Source of the DNA: Enoplosus armatus
Lineage: Eukaryota; Chordata; Actinopteri; Centrarchiformes; Enoplosidae
Reading direction: 5' to 3'
DNA length: 64,000 nt
Assembly (NCBI RefSeq): GCF_043641665.1
Contig: NC_092183.1
Coordinates: forward strand, 21,059,001 to 21,123,000
Shown one piece after another: positions 39,901 through 51,631 of the stretch. The notes below the pieces were generated by a model that was given only the letters and a program-made list of their open reading frames with translations, did not search any database and was not told the DNA's origin. Within the stretch, counting starts at the first letter, position 1; the number at the start of each line of letters is the position of its first letter. The position numbers and the translations under genes are program-made.

Positions 39901-42900
39901 TGTACATGGCTTTTCCTGTGACTCCTTCACAATAAAAGTCACCCATGTTTCGACATTTGAACGCTTTTAAAGCACCAGTATACCCCATCAGAAGTTCTTG
40001 TCGGGTAGGAAACCCCCTCCCCACCCTTTCCGACATCGTAATTGGGGGTGCTGGGTCCGACAATTTCATGAAAATGTTAAGGATTCTAACTTTAAGGGGT
40101 CACAAGTAAAAAGTTTGGGAACCACTGATAAACAGTCTATGTATTTTCTTTCATCTTGGACAAGGCTCTGATTTCCTCCTCTTGTCTATTACCAGGTATT
40201 TATAATCACACTTATTGGCGACATCAAATTCCAGCACTTCAACCCCGTCCTGGAAACCTACATCAACAAGCACTTCAGTGCCACTTTGGCTTACATGTGA
40301 GTCTCCATTCTGCATTTCCCACCTTTGATCACTTACGCCCCTTCACCCGGTTTATTTTTAGTGCTTCTTTTGCTCCTCTTCTCCACCCACACCCGAATTA
40401 CCAGCAAACCTTGATGCCTGACTCATTCATTTTCTCAGGAAGCTAACCGGGGTGCTCAACTACTACGTAGGCCACGCCGAGGAGCCCGTCCTGACCGAGA
40501 GGCTCTACGCAGCACTCAAAGCCCTCAAGTACCTGTTCAGGTTTATCGTGCAGTCCCGGGTCCTCTATCTCAGGTATCGGAGGCGCTGCTGCACAAGAAT
40601 CCACTTTTCACTCTCATATTCTAAGGATGACTTCTTGTAATGCAATGTTTGGCCTTTATTGTCAGATTCTACGGGAACAGTGAGGATGGGGACGCTTTCT
40701 TCAACTCCATTCGCACCCTTTTCCTGTCTTTCAACACTCTCATGGACAGACCGCTTGATGAGGGAGTGAAGATAAAGGTAAGTTGAAGGAGAATGGTTGA
40801 TGTTTCCGGTATTTGTTATTTGTTGTATTATAGAACTGGAAATCATGTGGGAACACCAATTCATCCTGTTCTAGCCGGCCAGACTCTATGAAGACGTTGC
40901 TTTAATTTTCAGTCTTAGCATTTTCCAGTGTTGTAGTAGTCCAGCTTTGAAAATGTGTTACACGGTTATGGACAAGTTATTGAAAAGTTTTACAAGTGAG
41001 CTGCAAAATAAACGTGTGTTCCCTGTTGGCAGTCTCAGCAAGGTGAGAAAAAGCTTTGTTAAAAGGCTTGTTTTACTGGGGAGTAAAAGACAGCCCCGTT
41101 GCTTCAGCCTGATGAGACCTGATTCTTTTCCTTTTCAGGGGGCAATATTGAAATACCTCCCCAGCATCATTAATGACATCCAGACTGTGTTTGACCCTGT
41201 GGAGCTCAGGTAACTCTCCAGAGCGTTTGCACAGCAGGAAATGATAATTGCCAGTCTCAGTGCAAATTATCAGATTTAATTCTGAGTAAAGGAGGCGTTA
41301 TTCTCATTTCTTGCTGCTGTAAAATCAACCCGCCATGTGTGCTGCTCATTAGTCCTCCGTGACAATAATTACTAGATGTGAAATGCAAATAGATTTAAGG
41401 TGGTCACAGCTGCTCTTTTGGCTTTTTCCTTTCATTCTCTTTTCAGTGTTCTCCTAGCGAAGTTCATTGAGAGCATTCCCGACTCGCAGCTTGTGCGTCA
41501 GAAGCTGGGCTGCATGTGTAAAATGGTGGAGAGTGACCTTTTCAGGCAGCCAGGTAGGAGTCCTCAAGGCTAAAAAAAAAAAACAAAAAGACATAATGAC
41601 TTTTCACACAAGATGAAGGGAAAAACAAGTCTGCATTACACCAACATACAAGTTTGTCAGGTCAGCTTCATTAAAAGGTAATGCGCTGTGTGATCCAATG
41701 AGTACAGTCTTTCTCTGCTCTGTCGCCACAGATTGTCGAGATGTGCTTCTGCCACTTGTTACTGACCAGCTGAGTGGGCAGCTGGACGACCACTCTTGTA
41801 AACCTGACCATGAGGCCTGCGCCCAACTGCTCAGCACAGTGTTGGACAACCTGGACCGCAAGGACGTGGTGAGGAGTCAGAATTCACTTTTGGACACACA
41901 GAGATCATAAATCAAAGGTTCTAAACACAAACATTACAGAAAAAAAACATCTAGTCAGAATGAGAGTGGGGGATATAAGCAGCCGAAATGAGTTTCTTCC
42001 ATAGGATGGCTGGGCTCACCTTTACAGAGAGGAGCTCAGACATCCGTGGGGATCTTGGAGTAAAACCCCTGCTGTTTTGCGTCGAGTTAGTTGAGGTGAT
42101 CCGGGCCTCTCTTCAGAGGTTTTTCTGGACATGTCCAAGTGGAAGGAGCCCAGGGGCAGACCCAGAGCATGCTGGAGGGATTACATATCCCATCTGGCCT
42201 AGTAGCGTGTAGTCGTCCCCCTGGAGGAGCTGGCGGACGTAGCTAAGAAGAGGAACACCTGGGCCACTCTGCTTAGCCTGCTGCCACTGTGACCTAGTCC
42301 CAGATAAGCGGTTTAAAATGAATGGACAGTTGGAACATCTAGTCACACAGATAATTTGGTAATTTACCTTTCTGCCACCGTCCCAATACAATGGAGGTGA
42401 ATGTAATTTTGTTTGTGATGCTCAAAGCATTGAAAAATGGCAGCAAATCTGAGAGCAGTTTTCCGCAGTTTTTTTTTCTTTAAAACATCAGAAAATAGAG
42501 ACCAATGCCCATCACAACTTCCTAAAGCCTGAGGTGACCTCTTCCTCGCAATTTTGAGGCTGGTTGCATGAAATGTTTGCCATTTCTGCTTGCAAAATCA
42601 TCAAAATAGTTACTGATGTCTGTCTGTTGACTAATTGATTAATTGACTAATTGTTTCAGCTCTAGTTTGTTTCTTCTTTCTACCGAAGAAATAGTCCCAA
42701 AGAAAACTGTTGACAGAGTGAATTATTTGTAGTAGTGTTTCTAGAAAGACACCCTGCTGTTGAAATGTAGTATTTCTTCAATACTTTGAGCACCACAAAG
42801 AAAGAAATTCACCTGTATTATATTGTAGTATATTTATATCGCCAAAACTGGGCAAATGAAACCGAAACGATCTCCAAATATCTTGAGATTTATTTTGTTT

Positions 42901-45900
42901 TTGTTTTTGTCATTTAGATGAACTGACCCCTCGATACCGACAGCACTCTGCAGCATGTGTGTGTCGCTGTGTTTCAGCTGGTAATTGTACCTGATGCTGT
43001 TCTGTCTGTGCAGGGTCCAACCAGAGGTCACGTTCAGCTGATAATGGAGCGCCTCCTTCGCAGGGTTAATCGCACTGTCATCAGCATGGACAGATCCTCC
43101 TCTCTCATTGTAAGACTCAGCATTCGTTCCAGTAGTAATAACACTGACGTCGACAATACCTAAATGTAGTAGTAGACAACAATAACACAAATACAACATG
43201 GAATATGTGCTGTGCATGTTTTTTTTTTATGGACATATACTTCATGTGAGTAATAGTGGACTCCTCTGCGGCAGGGCCACTATCTTGCCTGCATGACGGC
43301 CATCCTGAAGCAAATGGACGACATGCATTACGCCCACTACATCAGCACCTTCAAAACAAGACAGGACATCATTGTAAGTGTCCTGGTTCCTCCCCTGTTG
43401 GCTACATCTTGTCCTGAAACATCTCATCTATAACGGGCATTAAACCACCCAGGCCACTCACTGCTCCTTAAGAGAATATTGATTATAGACATTTCATGCC
43501 ATGGATTGGACCGACATGATGAGGATGTCACTCGGCCCCCATTAAACCGCGGGGAGCATTATGCGTGCCTGACACGTGGCAGCGCTGCTTTGGATTTGCT
43601 TAGTTTGGTTTAAGTGTGGGCCTGTTGGATATTATTGTATTTCTGTAAAGCGACGTTGTGCATGCACTTGCAGTAAAGATTTTATTCTTCTGCTGCCCTC
43701 AGGACTTCCTCATGGAGACATTCATCATGTTTAAGGACCTCATGGGAAACGTCTTCCCCGCCGACTGGATGATCATGAACCTGGTGCAGATGCAGGTCTT
43801 CCTGAGGGCCATCAACCAGTACTCGGACGTCCTCAACATGTATTTCCTGGACCAGGCACATTTTGAGCTACAGGTGTGTCTCGTCCTCCCCCCTGCCTCT
43901 GTAGAGGTCACATTTTTTATTAAACACAAAATCAAAAGCTAGTGTTATGAGAAGGTAATTATGGTATTAATATTTGAAAACCCTGCTCCCCTCGCAGCTG
44001 TGGAATAACTACTTTCATTTGACTGTGGCGTTCCTCACCCACACGACGCTGCAGCTGGAATCCTTCTCTCAAGAGAAACGCAATAAGATACTGAACAAGT
44101 GAGATCATTTACAATTGATCAAAAAGATTATTTAAATGGAGAACGTAATTTCACAGCTCTTTGATTTGAATTTGCCACAGATATGGAGACATGAGGAAGA
44201 CTATTGGATTTAAGATCAGAGATATGTGGTACAATCTTGGTAAGTATTTTGCACCGTCTGATAATGCTGCTATTATCATAGAGTTTGTGGAATTGTTTAT
44301 TCAGTGCCTGCCAGTAATGCAAAGGGAATAACAAGACAATATTTTTTTATTGTCCAGTTTCGCAGTGTGTTGTTGTTTTGTTTACCACATTATTAGATTT
44401 GTCCTCTGTTTGTTGAGAAATGAAGGCACCAGCTTATTGCCTTCTCAAATCATACTATGATATTTCGGCTTGATAATGTGTTGTTGCCCCTCAGGCCCAC
44501 ACAAAATGAAGTTCATCCCAGCCATGGTTGGGCCCATTCTGGAGGTCACACTGGTGCCCGAGCCTGAGCTGAGGAAAGCTACCATCCCGATCTTCTTTGA
44601 CATGATGCAGTGTGAGCACAACTTCAGCCCCGGACGCACGTTCGAAACGGTAAAAAGTTATCTCAGAAGTTCAGTGCTTTGGTGTTTTTTTTGTTTAAAA
44701 AAGACTCAAGCAGCTCCTGGCTAAACATGACATTTGTGATGTGTGTGAGGGTGTGTTTTTTAATGCCCTTTTTATCTTTGCAGTTTGAGAACGAACTGAT
44801 AACTAAATTGGATCAAGAGGTAGAAGGAGGCCGAGGGGATGAGCAGTACAAAGTCCTGCTGGAGAAAACGTAAGGCAGAGGAGCAGATCAAACAGAAGCT
44901 ATTTCTTTTATTCTGAAAGTTGTTTAAGCGCTACAACACATCGTCAAAAAACCTTCAATTCTGTGTGATAGAGAATTCACATAGGATTGCCTTTGTGATT
45001 GTGTTTGTGAATGAGCCAGAAGGACAAGATAGTCTGTTAGAATCGTAAGCAGTCTCTAATCAATAGAAATATATAGAATGTATGATCTCAAACAATTGCG
45101 AAAACAGGTTTTAATGCGTTCGTCAGGAAACTGATAAACTAGAAATAGCCCTTTACGGCTAAAGAATAGTCAGTGAAGTTTGTTTGTTTGTTCTTATGTG
45201 TGTGCAGGTTACTGGAGCACTGCAGACGCCACAGATACCTGTCACAGTCCGGAGAGGAGCTGGCTCTGCTGCTGAGCAGCCTGCTGGAGAATCTCCTGGC
45301 GTACCGCACCATCACACATGACGAAAGTCCTGAGCACCGCATGAGCTGCACTGTCAACGTGCTGGTGCGCCCTGTGTCTATGTTTACCAATGGGTTATCA
45401 CGACATGTGCATGTACATATAAAGCCTTTACCTGTGCTGATATAGAGAAAACGTTTTCAATAATATGTAATTGATATTTTTTTGTAGAATTTCTACAAAG
45501 AGAAAAAGAGGGAGGACATTTACATCCGGTGAGTCCGATTGAGACACAGAGCATCTGGTTTTGGGACCAAAGGGCAAACTGTGTCTAACTGACGTGCTCT
45601 TGTTACCAGGTACTTGTACAAGCTGCGAGATTTGCACCTGGACTGTGAGAACTACACAGAGGCGGCCTACACTCTGCTACTACATGCTGAATTACTGGAG
45701 GTCTTCTTTGTTTTCCAGCTTAAACGAGATCAGAATTTTTTATGTTTGAGCTGCTGTTTAACCCTTCGCCGTGCTTCTAAATGTTTACCTGAATGTCGAT
45801 TTTATGGTAACTTGCTTCCCCAGTGGTCTGACAAACCCTGCGCACCTCACCTGATACCCAGAGATGGGGAGCATGTATGGACCCAACAGGAGCTGAAAGA

Positions 45901-48900
45901 GAGGCTTATCCAGGAGATCATATGTTACTTGGACAAGGGCAAGGTGAGTACGAACTGCTCTGCCTGTGAGCTGGCGTCGAACGTTGCTTAGCATTGTGAC
46001 ACTGGTGGTTACTTAAGACTCAGATCTCTCGCTGGCTGCTCCGTAGCAACCGTTTTACCTCGAAGCCGTGATGATGGGGGGGGTTCCACCGAGGAGGACA
46101 GCCGTGGGAGCCAGATGACTGAAGTCTAGCTTGTGCTCCTTTGTGTTCATGTTCAGGTTTTATGTCCCCTTTTAACTGAGCGATGTGCGTGTCTCCTCAG
46201 ATGTGGGAGAAGGCCATTGAGCTGGGCAAGCAGCTGGCCAAGATGCACGAGAGCCACATGTTTGACTTCATGGAGCTGAGTCAGCTGCTGGTAAGAAGAC
46301 GCACGTGTTGTTAATTCAGCCTCACAAACAAAATACCAATATCACTCCTAAAACTGAGACGGGAAGCCTTATAAGCTGACGTGAAAACAACTTGAATGTA
46401 GATGATTTTATTGTTAATGTCTCATCAAGACTATTGAAATGTGTTCGATGAGTGGACAAGACTATTGTGCCCTAGCTTGTACAAGGCTGTAGAACTTGAG
46501 GAGATGGGGAAGAGATAGTGTCTGCTGATGCTGTGGAGTTTGAACGTATTATGAACAATCTGTATATGAAGTCGCTCAGCGTTAGCAGTTTGGTATGATT
46601 GTGCTCCGACAATCTTTTCTCATAATTACATCAAAGAAAATTAAGAGTTTTTATTTGAAGACGTTGTTGTAATTGATTTATTATGAATGGTTTCATTTTG
46701 TAACCACTGACAGACTGATAACAACATACTGTATATGTTCTGCTTCTTTGTCCTCTGTCACAGAAAAAACAAGCCCAGTTCTATGAAAACATAATGCATG
46801 CGATGCGGCCACAGCCAGAGTACTTTGCTGTGGGATATTATGGCCTCGGATTCCCCTCTTTCCTCAGGGTAAGGAAATGATTACCTATTTCAATAAACAG
46901 AGACTTAGAGAAACCATCGCACACCGTGCTTATGCAATGAGCTGGCTTTTTGAAGCTTTTCCCGGGGAGATGTGCAATAATGCCGACAAAGGTTATTGGC
47001 TTCTTGACGACACAAGAGGATGTCGGACTGAAAACAGTCCTGTCACGGCGTTGCACAAGCACACCTCTCATGTATTATGGAAAATGAGCGCCCTCGTCAA
47101 TTCTAGCTTTGTATTGAGCTTCATGTGTGGTGTTACCGTTGTCTGCTGCAGAACAAGATGTTCATCTACCGAGGCAAGGAGTACGAGTGGCTGGAAGACT
47201 TCAGCTTGAAGTTGCTCTCTCAGTTCCCTAATGCAGTACGGATGACCAGCACAGCGCCCCCTGGAGACAACATTCACAACTCCCCCACACAGAGTATCCT
47301 TGTATGATAAGACACACGCTACTTGTTTATCAAGGTTTTTAGCCACATCAGCGGCATGACTCTAGGGAAGCCGGTGTTTGTGGTTTTAAGTGAAATATCT
47401 GAAGTATTGAGCACATACTGATTGATTTTTCGTACAGACATTCATGTCTCCCTCGGGGGGGAATTGTAAAAACGTTGGTGATTCTGTAACTTTTCATCCA
47501 GCGCCATCATCAGGTCATTATTTACATTTGTCTGATACTTTGATTTATGACCTAATCTTGCAAAACCAATGACGTTCCCATCAATCTCAGCTGTACTTTG
47601 TGTTTATTGCCAAATGTTAGCATGCTAATAAGCTACACTAAAATGGCGAGCATGGTAACCATTATGCCTGCTTAGCATCAGCATATTAGCATTGCTATTG
47701 TGTGTCATTGTCTGCTCCTCTACACTATTCCTGGTCTTATCCTTAGCTGAACTTCACAGACATCCAGTGTTTTACTGTCAAGCCTGTTCTCACCGTGCCG
47801 CACCAGTTTAAAGACAAGGGGGTTCCAGAGCAGATATTAAAGTACGTAACAGAACACTTAAGGCTGATCTATTTTCTCGTGAATACCCTGGGATTTATAG
47901 TTCTCTGGTCAAACAGCTCACTCACTGCTGTCCTTCCCTGTTCTTTTGCAGCTATTACAGAACCAATGAAGTGGACCAGTTCCAGTATTCCAGGCCCTTC
48001 AGGAAAGGTGAAAAGGACCCAGACAATGAATTTGCTGTGAGCACTTTTTAAATTTACTTTGAAGCACTAAGCTCATATGTGTAAGCACACACCCATAAAT
48101 TGCAAAAAAAATGCATAAACAACCTTGTCTTTGCGCATGCCTCACTCTGGAGATGAATAAAGACATTAAAATGTCACCCTTTAATAAATCATTGATATTT
48201 ATTCTGCGCTACAGACCATGTGGATCGAGAGAACAACTTACATTACCGCCTATCGCTTCCCAGGGATTCTGAAATGGTTTGAAGTCAAATCTGTCTCGGT
48301 GGTAAGAAACAACCTTGATGCTCAAACTGTGTTTCTTGTTTTTGTTTTTTTCCGTTAATTTCACTTGACATATTCCTCAAATTCACATTATTCTTCATGT
48401 AATTCTTCTGATGGGCAGGAGGAGATCAGTCCTTTGGCGAACGCCATAGAGACCATGGAGATGGCCAATGAAAAGCTGAGTAACCTCGTGCAGCAGCAAG
48501 CCTGTGATCGCTCGCTGTCCATCAACCCACTGTCCATGATGCTCAGTGGCATTGTTGACCCTGCTGTCATGGGCGGTTTCTCCAACTATGAGAAGGTTTG
48601 ACTTTTTTGTTTAATAAGACGATTTTTCACCAGAGTGCACAAATAGACAGATAAATAAACGGCATGGATTAATCCTGTCCTCCGATTGGGGTCGGGATCT
48701 TAAAGCGGCCTTGGAACAAAGAAACACAAAAAAGACAGACAAGCAGAACTCTCACTTTATGGGCAACATACAAAGACATGAAATAATCACAACCATCATA
48801 GAAAGTCTCAATCAAATAAATCCCAACAAGAGTCTACAGTCCTGCTAGCAGCTCTGTGAGGCTGTACTTACTGAGTTAAATGTTCACAATGACGACGCTA

Positions 48901-50536
48901 ACATGCTGATGTTTGGATATAATGTTTACCATGTCCACTGTGAGGCTGAGCTAAATGCTAACATCAGGATGCTAATATGCTCACAATGAAGAGGTTAATA
49001 TGCATGCTGATGTTTAGCAGGTATAATGTTTAGCATTTTTACCATCTTAGCTAAGGCTGATGGTTGCTGGTGGCCCTATAAGAAAAGTCAGGGGATCAGC
49101 AAAGTCATTAGGATTCATCCTCCAGGGACCATGAATGTCTGTACAAAATGTCATGGCAATCCATCCAATAGTAGCTGAATTATTTCAATCTGGACCAAAG
49201 GGGTTGACGGACAGACCGGCATTGCCATCAATAGAGCCGTGTGGCTAATATGGCTTGTAATAGGTTACGTTTGAACAGTACCTAGTGCTAGAAACCGGTC
49301 TTCAAATCCCGAGTACAGAGCCCCACCCTAAAACTCACTTTCCCACTTCTTACAGACAGCACTGTATATGTCAGATTTGAGCTTTTTGCTAAATCAGGTT
49401 CAGGTTCTGTGCACACTTGGCTCTGAAGTAATTGCTCTGGAGAAGAATACACACCTATCTAACATTGCCAAACTACACTGATAACAAATAAATCATACAG
49501 CTGCAAACATTCATATGAATGTGTAAATCCTTTATTCATTAACATGAATTCTGGCTGGCTTCAAGCCTGTTAGGAGCTACAAAGTTTTATTCATAAGGGA
49601 ACCGCTGTGGCCTCTCTGTCATGCTGTGGAAACCTATTCAATGTTATTTGCGGCGATATTTTAAGCGAGTGTGTTTTAAAAAGCTGCCCAATTTTCCTGT
49701 TTTCATCCTCTGTAGGCATTCTTCACAGACACCTACATCCAAGAGCACCCAGAGGACCACGAGCGCATTGAGGTCCTTAAACACCTCATCGCCCTGCAGG
49801 TAAATCCTTCCACCATCATTGTCATTGACACTGACCTCAAAGCAGAACACGTTTTGTAATGCTTAAGTGCCCGTCTTCCCCTCTAGATCCCCCTCCTGGC
49901 AGATGGGATTCGCATACATGGGGAGAAGACGACGGAGCAGCTGAAGCCCTTACACAACCGTCTGGTTACATGCTTCCAAGACCTTCGGGAGAAAGTGGAG
50001 AAGCATTATGGCGTCATAACCTTGGTGCGTTGCCAACCGCAAACTCAATTTAATGTAAGAGGGTGCCAACTTAAGCTATTGGCCCTCTTGCCTTCCTATC
50101 AAACGCTTCTCATTCAAAGCAGTGTACATTATATTAGTGCAGGACCATAAATCTTCCTTTAGCCAGTCCGTTGCAACCCGAGTTTTGCCTGTCATTGTGC
50201 TCCTCCCCTGCCAAGATTCCCCGATGATGCTTAATCCCATTTGTGTGTCCCAGCCCTGCTCCCTCACTGAGAGGAAGAAGAGTCGCGTGGGCTCTGTGGT
50301 GATGCCCTACATCCTGTCCTCCACCCTGCGTCGCATGTCCACTGTCTCAACCCTCTCCAACGCCTCCTCGGGCCTCTCCAGCGGCTCCGCGTCCTCAGAT
50401 GGGCCCTCCTGCATTTCCTCCCAAGAGTCAGTCCCTGCATCCTCTCCCTGCCTCCTCAGACTGCTTTCTTCCAACACTGATTTTGTCTTTGCTCAAATCG
50501 CAAATCACCGTTTGTCTTTATGATCGTACATCTCTC

Positions 50537-50572
<36 letters not shown>

Positions 50573-51162
50573 TGCCCTTGATTATTCACAAGCAGTTCCT
50601 TGTTGTCCCGTCCCAGCGATCGCAGGGCCTCGGTTTTGTCCCGCTCGGAGGAGGACAACAGGATCGCTAGAAAGAACAGGAAGGAGTGGAGTGTGAGCAA
50701 GTCGCAGGTCCTACTGGAGAGGCAGTCAGATGCAGATGAGGTAAGGCCTTCTGTTCCGGTGTTATTTTTATATTTATGTTCTGCTGTCGTTTCCATGACC
50801 CTGTACACCAGCATATGAGCTAATATTAAGTTTCTGTCATTTAATTCCAGACTCCTCCAGAGAAGCAGCAGAGACCCAAGAGTTTACAATTAGGAGACCG
50901 ACGGCTTACCCTCTCCCTGTTCCACGGTGTTCCATCCCAGCTCAGCCTGTCGAACCCTCTCAGCCCGTTACCTGCCTCTCCAAACACACCGTGCACACCA
51001 CGCAGCTCCAGTATGTAGCAAAAACACTGCAGCTCTGACAAACACCGCATTGCATGTCATCACTTTATTTTCTCTTAAAAATTTGCCTTGCACACAGACA
51101 AGGGGGAATATCATGCCTACTAACCTTGTGTAAGCACATTCTGGTCTACAGCCCTAATCAGG

Positions 51163-51196
<34 letters not shown>

Positions 51197-51631
51197 ATAC
51201 TCATACGCATATCCACAGATGCATGCGGTCTGAAAAGCTTGTATTTCCTCTCTCTTGTGGTAGGTTATTCGTCGCTTCTCAGTGACAATGATGCCAATAC
51301 CATTGACACCCCAGGGACACCCCCACCCATGCCTCCGAAGAAACACCCGCACGAGATTGACATCCCCGGGTTCTCTTCAGAGGTACGTACCTCTGAAGAG
51401 ATACGTCTGCTCTGGGAAAAATAGCACCCCTTTACTGATGCATATTTAATGACAAGTAAACGTTAAAATATTCTGTTTTTATTTTTATTTGAAGTTCTAA
51501 CATGAACCCTCTTCTCTCTTTCCCCACAGTTCACTCCTCCACTACCAATGAAAATTGAGAGTAAGCCTCCTCCGCCACCTCCAAAAACGAGGAAGTCAAT
51601 GTTCCCCTCATACGAGCACACCCCCCACTAA
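24930..51631 (+). CDS. dock5: Dedicator of cytokinesis 5 (Rac guanine nucleotide exchange factor)
   Basis: Fifty-one coding exons sum to 5595 nt (1864 aa plus stop; human DOCK5 is about 1870). Exons 1-25: 24930-24972, 30875-30958, 31197-31237, 31331-31386, 31663-31759, 31902-32050, 32163-32298, 32409-32566, 33009-33090, 33696-33825, 34520-34592, 36833-36975, 37138-37263, 37400-37524, 38141-38239, 38484-38556, 38648-38751, 38986-39166, 39493-39590, 39711-39800, 40196-40296, 40439-40573, 40666-40777, 41139-41209, 41447-41553. Exons 26-51: 41732-41868, 43014-43109, 43275-43373, 43703-43873, 43998-44098, 44181-44239, 44495-44649, 44784-44869, 45208-45364, 45488-45528, 45610-45700, 45824-45943, 46201-46290, 46764-46868, 47152-47293, 47760-47841, 47952-48036, 48215-48301, 48419-48595, 49716-49799, 49887-50024, 50254-50426, 50617-50740, 50851-51010, 51264-51382, 51530-51631. 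Domains: N-terminal SH3 (about 8-70), DHR-1/C2 lipid-binding (about 440-630), DHR-2 GEF (about 1240-1640), and a Ser/Pro-rich tail with PPPMPPKK and PPPPPPK motifs. The block beginning [16 protein letters not shown] (exon 12) is DOCK5-type and differs from DOCK1. The family activates Rac with ELMO in migration, fusion and bone resorption. Confidence 0.97.
24973..30874 (+). other. dock5: dock5 intron 1
   Basis: The longest intron (5.9 kb), placed after the 14-codon first exon, where regulatory elements often sit. It holds (TG)n at about 25610-25634 and (TA)n at about 27582-27605. Open frames inside are unconvincing. No recognised exon or RNA gene. Confidence 0.6.
34593..36832 (+). other. dock5: dock5 intron 11
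   Basis: A 2.2-kb intron containing a small foldback element at 35153-35294 (separate entry) and A-rich runs. I see no other exon. Confidence 0.6.
35153..35294. repeat. Small inverted-repeat (MITE-like) element in dock5 intron 11
   Basis: About 142 bp bounded by near-perfect terminal inverted repeats: the left end reads GCCTCTTTCACACATAGT, and the right end reversed reads GCCTTTCACACATGTAGT. There is no coding capacity. This fits a nonautonomous DNA transposon. I could not identify a clear target-site duplication, so the superfamily is open. Confidence 0.6.
37725..38035 (-). repeat. Dispersed fish repeat, copy A (dock5 intron 14)
   Basis: Shares ordered blocks with the copy at 47360-47700 in the same orientation, including an identical GTGGTTTTAAGTGAAAT and a block containing TTCCCATCA followed by CTCAG.TGTAC. 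I recognise the family as common in percomorph genomes but cannot name it. Ends are approximate. Confidence 0.65.
42000..42340 (+). mobile_element. 3' fragment of a fish non-LTR retrotransposon (LINE) in dock5 intron 26
   Basis: The stretch resembles the conserved 3' end of abundant teleost LINEs, coding for the reverse-transcriptase C-terminus. Degraded blocks recall a region of Gly/Arg/Pro-rich codons, then GATTACATATCCCATCTGGCC, GGAGGAGCTGG and the terminal GATAAGCGGT just before the 3' end. Reading frames are broken by stops and shifts, so it is dead. L2/CR1-like is likely, but the clade assignment is from memory of the consensus. Confidence 0.65.
45701..45823 (+). other. dock5: Frame-preserving, stop-free dock5 intron 36 (exitron candidate)
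   Basis: The segment between exons 36 and 37 is 123 nt (41 codons) with no in-frame stop. Its donor is weak (GAG followed by GTCTTC), while its acceptor (CTTCCCCAG) is good. Splicing joins ...HAELLE to WSDKPC..., as in vertebrate DOCK proteins, so the segment is normally an intron. Retention would insert 41 residues into the start of the DHR-2 domain without truncating the protein. Confidence 0.75.
47360..47700 (-). repeat. Dispersed fish repeat, copy B (dock5 intron 40)
   Basis: Same family and orientation as copy A at 37725-38035, extended by a section rich in GCTAA/TTAGC words (AGCATGCTAATAAGCTA). It lies upstream of exon 41 and opposes copy C at 48848-49215. Ends are approximate. Confidence 0.65.
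48848..49215 (+). repeat. Dispersed fish repeat, copy C (dock5 intron 44)
   Basis: Opposite orientation to copies A and B. Recognisable blocks include AACATGCTGATGTTTGG, TTTAGCAGGTATAATGTTTA, AGTCAGGGGATCAGCAAAGTC, and GAATGTCTGTACAAAATGTC followed by GGCAATCCATCCAATAGTAG. It can pair with copy B in the dock5 pre-mRNA. Ends are approximate. Confidence 0.65.
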
